In this document: positions 44,107 to 55,100 of the stretch, one piece after another
Numbering within the stretch: position 1 is the stretch's first letter
Layout of the letters: every line of letters begins with the position of its first letter
DNA from: Patiria pectinifera
Lineage: Eukaryota; Echinodermata; Asteroidea; Valvatida; Asterinidae
Direction: 5' to 3'
Length of the DNA stretch: 64,000 nt
Assembly (NCBI GenBank): GCA_029964075.1
Contig: CM057142.1
Span: 5,099,770-5,163,769, forward strand
Translations under genes and position numbers: made by a program
Notes under the pieces: generated by a model
Databases searched by the model: none
What the model was told of the DNA's origin: nothing
Seen by the model: only the letters and a program-made list of their open reading frames with translations

Positions 44107-45950
44107 CGGTTATCGATTCGTGGTTTTTAACATTTCTTTCTTTCTTTTTTACACTTATTTGATTCCAATTCTTTTTTTTTATCTTGGTCATCTTCACACT
44201 TTTTTTGGTAACTGTTCTTTGAGTTCAGTACTCTACTTGGTCCGATAACATCATGCCAGCGAATATGCCAAATTATTGTGCTAAGGGACACAAGGAAAAT
44301 ACTCAGGCGTACACCAGACTAAATTACTTTACACGCGTTTCAAATTGATTGATAATGACATATTAAGACGAATCCGATCTCTGAATGCTGCCATTCGGCA
44401 ACAGCTTACTAGACGAATTTGATCGGTAACGCCGAATATTCCCGACCTGGTGTTCATTTAAAGAGGGTGACCAAACTTTGAAATTGAATGGTAAATGACT
44501 AAACTGGTTTTTGGTAAAATCGTGTGAAATATTTCTTGGACGAAATTGAATGTTAGAGTTGGTGAATTTGAATGAAAAACGTTTTAAAATTGCCGGGAAA
44601 TCTACAGTAGAGCACGGGCAAGCGAACGGTATTTCGAGGACTATAGGGTGAAACTACTCAGTGGTCAATTTATTGGTCATAAAAAAAATCTGGTATCAAC
44701 TCCTTACACAAAATACACACTGGGGCTGTTTAAATTCGAATAGCATTCATGGGACAATTTTTTAATACTGCGACTGCGAATAATGTGCACCAAACAAAGT
44801 ATTACGAAATGACCTATCAAGAACATTGAACATGCGCTTACATACTGTACGTCCAGTGCTAGCTCCACTGAGTTACTCATTGCCAGTCAACATATGTACA
44901 ACAGCACCGACCCAACTGTATTTGGAATAGTGCATGAATTGTTCAAATATTTAAATATAAAGACCTCTACAGAAATTATAAAAAAAAACCAAGAAAGGTT
45001 TCTAAATTACATGTTTTGTTACATGACTTTTAACATAATTGAGTTTGTCATCAACGCTGCATAAATTATACTCAAATAAAAGTAAATGGAACTCGCTAAA
45101 ATAATAATAATAATAATGATAATAAAATATAGCAATAAATAATAATTGCACTTCAGATTTATCTGCATCATTGAATTTGCATAATTTGATATTAAATGCT
45201 GGAAAGACATTTAGTCATTTAAATGAACATTTGTACATACGGATCACCGGGTATGGTCTCTGTATTGACATCATATAGAATTATAGTAGGTGTAGAATGC
45301 TATGAAATTACTGACAATTCCTAATAATTCCTACTTCCTGAAATATTTAATGTCATTTTTCAGGGAAAAAAATGAAAATGCAAAACAAGTAATGGAACGG
45401 AATGACGCATTTGAGTAATATCAAAGTGCATGTCGTTCTTAGGGGCATTATAAGCATCCTAAATGCAATTTGTCAAGTTAATCGGAAAATAATGCCACTG
45501 CCGACTTTTAATGGAAAACTTCACATCTGTTATCCAATATGACATTTCTTTAAATACACAAGTACCCCGCAACACCAATGACCAATAAAAATGTTTGTCC
45601 CAAATAGGCTTAGATATTGAGCTTACAACAATAAGTTGAAAGAGTTATATGCGTAAATACAGAAACGCAAGATTGGGCCAAATTATCTTTCTAATATTCA
45701 TTGTCTCAATATATGTATTTCTTATTTCTACATAAAATTTTCATATGGACTTTTTAATATTTCAAAAGAACTGTTTCTATAAAAAAAAAAGCAAAAATGT
45801 AAATGATACACATCTGTCAATGGCAATTTTTGATGAAGCAAACCAGTGCAATGTGTATGCATGAATATGTTACTTTAACAAAGGCTCTATGGCGGGAGCC
45901 ACTTACTGAATATGAAACAGGCTTATGACACCCGACATTACAGATTGATA
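44107..45950. other. Intergenic beyond the TECPR2 3' end
   Basis: AT-rich, an (AAT)n tract at about 45102-45140, no gene seen. Confidence 0.5.
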
Positions 45951-45959
45951 TAATTTCAG

Positions 45960-45965
45960 TTTATT
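45960..45965 (-). promoter_or_regulatory. Candidate TECPR2 polyadenylation signal
   Basis: AATAAA on the minus strand lies about 16 nt beyond the TECPR2 stop. If used, the 3' UTR would be only about 40 nt. Confidence 0.45.
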
Positions 45966-45981
45966 TCGGTAGGTTTCCGGG

Positions 45982-46124
45982 TTACAGTAATTCCCAGTCA
46001 TCTTCGCTGATCGGTGAGCCCGGCTGCTCCACCTGCGGCACCCCCTGGCGTTGGAACATCTTGGTGAACCGTTGAAACAGTTTGTGCTCGTGACTGATGG
46101 CCCACAGGTCATCGCTCTGGGTCA
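45982..46124 (-). CDS. TECPR2: TECPR2 terminal exon with LIR motif
   Basis: Encodes VTQSDDLWAISHEHKLFQRF, then TKMFQRQGVPQVEQPGSPIS and EDDWELL, stop at 45982-45984. W-x-L preceded by acidic residues is the ATG8-binding LIR at the same place as in the human protein. Confidence 0.96.
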
Positions 46125-49100
46125 CTGTGGGGTCAAAGGTCAAGCAGAAACATATGATGTTGAATGTTTACTCATTGTGGGGACGGAAACTTTCAGTGCT
46201 GCAGTTACTTCCTTGTCTTAATTAGCCCCAAAACACTGAACTACAAGGTGGTACATTGTTGATGTCCCCTAACGCGGCACGACCTCTAACGCGGCACAGC
46301 CCCTAACGCGGCACAGCCCCTAACGCGGCACAGCCCGTAACGCGGCACAGCCCCTAACGTGGCATGGCTTCTAACGTGGCACGGCTCTTAACGTTGAGCA
46401 CTTATATTTTTTTACCTCAAGTGTCTTGCTAGAGCAAAAAAGTCACTGTGGGTATTATTTCATAGAACTCTTGAACATTCCTGTTCATATACCTTGAGTT
46501 ACTACAAAGTCAGGAGAGATATGTTACTTTTGTGTGATTTTCCGATTTTATTTTGAAGTGTATGAGCTAATAGGACTGCCTCCTACTCTGAGCGTGAAAA
46601 GTAGATGGTGCTTTGCGACGTTTTTTTAAACTCCTCAGTGGTAGGGATACGTCACATGTAGCGCGCACACGGTGCAAAGTACGCACAACCTCTTTAGCGT
46701 CTTTGTGTGAGTGTCAGGTGCTACCGACTCTCCCTTTTTGAACCGTTGACGGGGGTACTTGGGCAGAGTCCAATGGTTCAGTTCAGTGGTGGTGGGGGGA
46801 GGGTCAGGGGGTGGGGGAGAGAGAGAGTTGTAAATGCTGATTAACGTTATACTAGTGAAAGAGGGACAAAAAAATAGATGGTATGCTGAAATTCCTACAT
46901 GTATTTCTCAAATTGCCTTAGAATGCAGAAGAAAGCATCATAGGTTTCAAAAATATCCCAGGGAGCATGCCCCCGAACCTTCCATGGCAGGGCACGACAA
47001 CCCCTCCCCTTCATATCAATGCCCTTTTCCTTAAAGCTAGATCACCCCTGCAGTTAGGAGGACTTGTAAAAAAGCTAGCAATGTATTCTGTATCTAGTAA
47101 TTACTCTTCTTTATTTCTCGATGGTGCTATTTAAAGGTCCCGTGAAATGTAATTTTTTTTTATGTAATTCTTGAAAATGCACCTTTGTGTCCCATTTAAC
47201 CTTATTTTCAATTTTCATTTTGCCATTTTCAAGGGTATTTTGGTGCCTTTTTTTTATAGTTTTTATGCTAATGCATATGCATGAGCAAACGCGTGATGTC
47301 ATATTAGGCAGAAACCTCAATGTTGCAATTGGTTTGTGCACAAAAAGTTGCCAGAATTTTGGATATTTTGCGGTTAAAAATGTTCTTTTCTTCGGTGATT
47401 CGTTGTTGTGTTAGTACATGGCAGTAAGCCAATGAGCAAACCTTTCTCATAAATGTAATCAATGAGCAGATATTTTGGGTTCACATGTGTACACAAAACC
47501 CATAAACTGAACAGCGTCTCCCTGAAATGACATCATGGCAACAGCGCCCTCAATTGTCAAAAAAAAGCATAGAAAATTTTAAATGTTTAAAAAAGTGCAC
47601 TTTTGAATAAAATTAAACCAAAAAGAGATGTCAAATAGTTTTCATATATTTTAGAAGAGTAGAAAGTAGCATAAAATGTGTTGTTCAGAAAAATTCATTA
47701 TACGGGGTGGATCCAAAAAACCGAAACCGAGATATTATTGCTAATTGGAACAGAAGTAGGGCACAAGTGAATCAAAGGGAGATATCCTCTGTTAGGGTTG
47801 AATCTCCTCTTTAAAATGACACCCTGGTCATGTCATTACATTCACGGTTGACTGAGCAGTGACCAAATTTATGAAAGGGTCTATTTAGAGACTTGCGCCT
47901 CTTTTCAATTGTGGTTTTAGTTGTGTCAATTGTCACAGAGTGAAAGGCTATGGTGGCCAACTCAAGCCAGGTGGGGGAAAAAGAGATTTCACCATGAAAA
48001 GTGGTGCAAGTCTCTAAATAGACCCTTTCATAAAATTGGTCGCTGCTCAGTCAACCGTGAATGTAATGACATGACCAGGGTGTCATTTTAAAGAGGAGAT
48101 TCAACCCTAACAGAGGATATCTCCCTTTGATTCACATGTGCCCTACTTCTGTTCCAATTAGCAATAATATCTCGGTTTCGTTTTTTTTTATCCACCCTGT
48201 ATAGACACTTTAACCAAATGAAAGACTCGTTGCCATCAGATACCTGAGAGATATTTGTAGCTTCCAGGAACCTTCTTCCAGTAGTCCCCCATGCAGTTCT
48301 TCTCGGTGATGCCAAAGCGGCAGGCTATGTCGCCGTTGGGGCACAGTGCCCAGACTGTACTGCAGCTGATGCACAGATGGGTAGCTTGTGTCCCTGCAAT
48401 GGAGAGTTGCCAAGCAAGAGTGTAAACAACAGTATGTATTTATTCCTTGTTTTCTTAACCAACCAATTATGAACTTGTACGATTACCACCACTGGTTGTT
48501 TTCTGGAAAACAAACACCCCCCCCCCATAAATTTTATTTACAGTGTCACCTCCAATTTTTTAATGTCATGAATAAGGCAGAACCAATATTAACCATAACA
48601 CCTTAGGCCTTTTTGGTAGGATGTAGCCTAGCACCTCAATCCTGCAAAATCCTCCAATTGGCCTCATGGAAAAATAGCATATTGCCTCAATCCTGCAAAT
48701 TCCTCCATTATTTCTTGAATATGGTCCGTGGAGGGGTGACCACTGCCTGAATCCTGCAAAATCCTGCGGCAGTGACTGTCAATATGTTGAGGCTTGGCCA
48801 GTGACATCCTGGAGCAGTGTGGAGAATTTCAAGCAAAATCCAGACCTATATTTATGCATGGTTGAGCAAAAACAACACAAGGTCCGGCCCAAGACCTTGA
48901 CAAAGTGCATCCTACGAAATCAGTAACGAACTTTGGCCATGTAACCTCAATCCTCCAAATTCCTCCACTTTGGCAAAGAGGATTTTGAAGGATTCAGGGC
49001 GGTTAGAGTTAAAAACAAAATCAAAATTACCTTCCACAACCTCCCACTCCAGACCCACAGGCAGCTCCTCACAGATGCCTCTCCTGACGTACACCGCTCT

Positions 49101-52100
49101 CTTGTTGTCCAGTGCCCAGACCAGCCGGTTATCCACGCTGCAGAACACCTGCTCGAAGCACGCTCCGAAGCCCGAGGCTTTGCCGTCCACGGGCACCCAA
49201 GCAGGTGGTAGGGCTTCGTCGTGGGGGATGTCCACGCCGATACGAAGATGGATCATGCCCTCGTTGTCGCACGCCCACACCACATCGGCGCCGCAGGAAA
49301 AATGCACAACTTTACAGGGACCTTTTGAAAAGAGGTATACAATCAAGTAGGTTACGTGTCTCCATCATGTAAATGGCATATTTGAAGTATTCACAATAGA
49401 CCCGATGCTTTGAGGCAGAGCTAGAGGGCTGTGGTTTTGTATTGCGTAGATAGGAATGGTTAAGTCCAGAGTCCATCATTTGCAGCTATCCAAAAAGTAA
49501 CTGGCGTAATCATTGTTGAAAAACATTGGTTGAAAGATAGTAAGGGGACTAAACTCCCTGTGAAATTATTCTTTCTGGCAAGCTGTCATTTTAAAGAAAT
49601 CAACGAAAGAAGGCCTTTCGAACGGTGCTTCTTGGAAATTCAAATTAGTAGTTCATTTTGTTATTCGGCGAAGTGCACGCAAGCATTGGCATGACACACA
49701 CGCGCGTGTGGTTGCAATAATTCGTCGGATCAGTGCTCAACATCGCGTAGCTGCAATCGGCTCAGTGAGAACGTGTCTCGGACGCTGGATTCAGGCCTAA
49801 TTCAAAACATGATTCAGCAACTTTTGATTTGAAATCGAGATCCTAGAATGCCTTTTTTTCTCGGAAAATACAGCTGAAGCTGAGCTGAAACTTCATCAGG
49901 TTACATGTAAGTGCAATCTTTTTTGAGGATTTTTGAGGATTGAGGATGGTTTCTAGCAAAAAGGGCCTAGGGATAAGGGTTTAAGCAAATGTGCAACTGC
50001 AGAGCAAGGTTTGGGCTTGATACTCTAGGATAAATGCACTAGCTGATGAATTTGAGTCCCCTTGACACACTCTTAGAACCCGAGTGCGGCGATACTTCTG
50101 CACAAAGTCCCTACCCACCTAGCTGATCCAGGACCAGTTTCTTCCAGCTCAGTCCCTGCGGACACCTCTCGCTGATCTGCTTCCTGATGTAGATGTCGCC
50201 GTCCTCCTGTAGCGCCCACATGGTGTCAGAGGTGGCGCTCAGGTGCTTGAAGATGACCCCTGCCCTGGGCGGGTCCACCTGTAAGGGCTTGCGAGTGTCC
50301 GGTGGGAAACTGAAGACCTCACCGGATTTGAGGGCCGCCCAGATCATTCCTAATGAGAAGTGAAAAAATGACAAACTTAAGGTGTCAACTCAGTCGAGAT
50401 ATATTACTCATCTGTGGTGCAGGTTTGAACAATGACCTCTAACGACCCCTACATGACCTTTGACCTCAGTAATCCGATGAAGAATTGTGTCTTCCCACCC
50501 AAGCGTCACTGCATCTACATTTCATCAGAATCCATGAAAGTATGTACATATTGCAAACTTTCCCCAAAAACTGTGAACGACATCGTTATTAACCTCAGTT
50601 GACCTTTGACCTACGACCTTTGGCCTGAAATACATCCCACATTGACTTTGCAACTCAATTATCCTTGTGTTCAAGTTTTATGGAATTCAGGCGAATATTC
50701 AGGAAATGAGAGTAATTCCAAATACTTTAACATGCATATGGGTCTATGGTCATACAGAATTTAGGACTGGTTAGTGTCTCCCAAAACTTTGTTTAGGCGA
50801 CACAAAAAGTGCGGAAGTAAAGGTCGGCAATTTAGTGGTATCCCTTAACTATCCTGTATGTACCAATGTGTGCTCTGTGTTAATGTGATGACTTGTCTTC
50901 ATTCTTACCACTAGGACCATACACTCCAGTAGCGCTGACACTGACCCACGCTGCTGAAATGGGTAGACCCACTGGGCAGCCACTCTCCCACACAGAACCT
51001 GACATAGGAAGATACAAGATGAGTGTATGAATGATTCACTGATGGCAGCAACAGCTGGTATGTCACAGTGTTCTAGTACTCGTACTCGGTACTCGTACTC
51101 GAGTACTACTCGAGTACTTTTTTTAGAGTACTCGTACTCGTACTCGAATGTCAAAGTACTCGTACTGGAAACGACGGTACTCGACATGTCGATATTGTAC
51201 TCAATCATCAAAGAACTCGTACTCGAAAAAAAAAATGGTATAGCTTGACTTACCACGGCCTTATTTTATTATCGATACTTTCAGTTGGAAATGGTTGATT
51301 GTTTGCAGAGAAATCAAAGTTTCCTGATTTTTCTCTGTGCATGTCAGGACAAATATATGCAACAGCTAGCCGTGAGTGGGTCTGTATATCGTTCTGACTG
51401 GGCCTGCAGGCCAATTACGCACAATGAACCATTTGCCGTATGGCCCTATTCGGAAACAGAAGTACTTGGCAGTACTCGGTACTCGAAAAAAAGTACTCGA
51501 CTACAACACTGGTATGTCAATTCAAACTGGCCAGTGAACCAACTCCGCCAATGTTGGTGGTCGAGTGGTTAAAGGTAGAGTAGATCATTTGTCATTTGTG
51601 CATTTTTTTCGTTTGAAGCAACAAAAGTGCTCAAAATCTGAAGGCAGGAGCTTAACAACACACTTGATGAAGTTTTAGCCCAGTGAATGCTGCATATTTC
51701 GAGAAAACAATATTCTAGGATCTAAATTTCAATTCAAAAGTTGTCGAGTCATGTTTTGAATTGCACCTGAAATCAGCATCCGGGACAAGTTTTCATTCAG
51801 CCGATTGCAGCTACCACGATGTCACGCCCTGAACCGACGAATAATAGCAACCGCATGCGCATGTGCGGTGTGTCAACATTTGCACGTGCCCATTTATAGA
51901 TTTGCTGAATTACAAACCAACATTAATTTCCAAAAATGCCACACTTGACACATCTTCGGAAATGGCTCTTTTATGGTTTTCTTGAAACCAACAGCATGCC
52001 AGAAAGCATAATTTCACAGGGAGTTTAAGTGCCATTACCATCTTTAAACCAAGTATGCTTTTCAACAATTATTTGTCAGTTACTCTTTGGATAGCTGCAA

Positions 52101-55100
52101 ATGATCTACTCTACCTTTAAGACTTCTGAACAAGATAGTCACAGACTCAAATCACATCCAACAAAGCTTGTGAATAATTTGCTTGTACAGTGTTTATAAA
52201 ATTAGACAAAAGACAAAACCAACACAAGATTTGATTGCCATTAACTCAAAGACCCAAGTGCACAGATTAAAAAGTTTTACTTGGGAAAATCCAAAAGGCC
52301 CAGGTGATGATTGACATAACATACTGTTATGTCACCACAAACTTTCACTAACTAACCAAAAATTCCCATGACATGATACCATGAACTTTCCTAAACCCTC
52401 CAAACTCCACGACCGCCTAGAATGGCAAATTCTTCATACTTGTAAAAGTATTAGTGGCTGAGTTCTACTTCCCTAAATACTGCAAATTCCTCCAAAAGCC
52501 TCCTAGTGGATTTTGATGGATCTCGAAGGGTGAGGGCTTTTAATCTTAAAGGGACACTAGGTCCTGGAACAGTCCAATTGGGCTACAAAACGCGCTTTGA
52601 ATGAGATTATGTAAATCGGAAAGAACATTTAAAACTACGATATAAACATCCACATAACTATCCTTTCAAAACTGGGCGTTTTTGTGTTATTCCTGTATTA
52701 TGCGTGCGAGAACGAATTTCGGGGTCCACTTTTGCGACCCCGGAAATTCGAGCCGTTTGGATGCTAGTTGTGATTTCATTTGTACGCGTAAAGTGTTCGC
52801 CTTTTGCGGACGTTGAAAAAACATTATTTTTTGCATTGGTGATTGGTCACCGCTGTTCCCAAGACACACAACGTGTATATAGTACACTGTATGAGAACGA
52901 CACGAAAAACGTATTCATACTCCGTCGTGTCTGATGTAAACAAGCGGGTTTTTTTTCATCTTTTCTCAGGAACGGTAAGACATTAGGTTGGTTTCCTTTC
53001 AACCACATGTTTGAAATAGGACAAGTAAACAATCCAAAACATGAAATTTTTGGGGATTTCAGGACCTAGTGCCCCTTTAATGCTCGTGATGTTGCCTACC
53101 AAGCAGGTTTCCTTTGGATACGTGCAAGGAGCTCTTGTAGTGATACGACCCACAGACCCACACGCTTGCTGCGCTGGCCGCGATGTGAGTGGCCCGGTAG
53201 TACTGTCTCTTCAGCCACGTCGTCATGCGATCCACCGTGGCGTTGGTGCCAGCTATGTTGAGCAGCATCTTCAGCGCACTGGGATCTTGCATGAGGTACT
53301 CCCCCATAGGCACCTGAGAGTGAGACAGGTTCACAATTTCACAGAGTTCAAAGGTTATATAGCCACCTAAAACAATTTTTTACATTTTGATAATTTGGCA
53401 GATTATAAGATTTGAACGGGTTTCGTAATTTTATTATTTATAGTTGTGTTCCCTAAGGTGGCGCACTTTGACGTTTCCCTCGACTTTCCCCATGCAGTGT
53501 TGCCAAACCTCTGTGTTGACAAGCTTCAAATTCATTCAGCTAAATACTGGAATTAATACCTTAATAATTCTTGCTGTTGAACCTTAGTAAACAATTTCAG
53601 TGTCAATTTAGTCCGGATTTCAAAAACGGCGTCGTACGAAAATTGGGCACAAATTCGGCAGAGTGTTCCCTAACGTGGCGCACTTGAACAAATCTCTGAA
53701 AAGGCCAATTTAACATTTCAGAATTTCTTTCAAATTGATAAATTCTGATAAATCATTATTATCTCTACTTACATACGCAACCACAAGTTTGTCACAAAAT
53801 TATTTTCTTGGTTTTAGGTACATTTTAAAAGGGTTCACTGTGCACATTTCGAAAAAAAATTGGAGAATCACGCCAAAATATAATTTCTCTGGAACTTTGT
53901 TGCGGGTGCGTAAACTCAAAATTAATGAACAGGAATGATTAAAGCTTGAAGAAATTTCACTTTCTGTAAAATTTGGGGTAACAGTTTTGCTCTAACAAGG
54001 CACTACATGTGAAAAATCAAAGTGCGCCACGTTGGGGGCCTGCCACATTAGGGTACATCGACAATATTTACAAGTAGAATGCAGCGGTAACAAACATCAC
54101 TTTTCTGTTCATTTGTCTTCAGCTCCTGAATTTTATGTACTAATACAAATAGCCTCACACACAGTCAATTTTTGCCTTCGCAAATTGTACGTGTGCGCGC
54201 AGCGCAAACTGTTCTAGACACAGGCGCATGTTGCCTGAAATTTCTTCGAAATGCCGCCCAGACAATGCGCGTCATAAAAATTTGACTCCCAAAATGCCGA
54301 ACAAATGCGCGTACCTGCCACCATTTCCTGTCGTCCCCTCTTGGCGAGCTGGGTGTCACGCCGCTCCGGAACCAGACTAGACCCTCTTCGTCAATACCCC
54401 AACCCACGTTGCGACTGTCAAGTGCTATGCTCACAAAACGAAGCTTGCAGCTGCAAGATGGTACATGTATGTGTTACACAAACAAAAAATTGACAAAGCA
54501 ACCAACACATATCTACATTGTACTAGAAATATTTGAGTAAAATAATTCAACAACCATGTTCATGCAGTGTTCTCCAAATTTGCAAATTAAAGGTCGGTGC
54601 TCTGTCAAAATGCAAAGGGAGGGGGGGTGCTATATGCTAAGGGCGCTATTTGCAGACATACATTTCTTTATGCTAGGGGGCGCTATTTGCAGATGAACAT
54701 GTAATTTACGTATGGAAAACAGCTTTTAGGCCATTTCGAACAGTTAAGTACAATACTGGCTCAGCATCATTTTTTTTAACACATCAGTGACCAGGAACTC
54801 TGAGGCAGTTTGGCCTTGAGACTTTTGACCTGATGGATTGCTACAATGGGTAGGCTTGTCATTTTGACAAGTGTTGCATGTTACTGCTTTTGGCAGAGTT
54901 TCTGGCCAAAATATACCCTGGAGGGTAAGGGTAGTCCCACTTGTTTGTCTTTTTTATTATTTTAATTTTTTTTTAAAAGCATGGCAGGAACTTTTGCCTC
55001 AGAAAGCATGGCGGTGCACCAGGGTATTTTTACAGGTTGGAGAACACTGGTTCATGGGTTTTTGATGACTGGTGGCTAAGTTATTGGCTGTGAGTAATGA

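Noticed and set aside
46265..46396. CRISPR-like array
   Set aside because: The 17-bp units are directly adjacent without spacers and derive from a MITE end in a eukaryotic intron.
51027..51256. ORFs rich in Tyr/Ser/Glu repeats
   Set aside because: They are translations of the TACTCG repeats of the hAT-like element.
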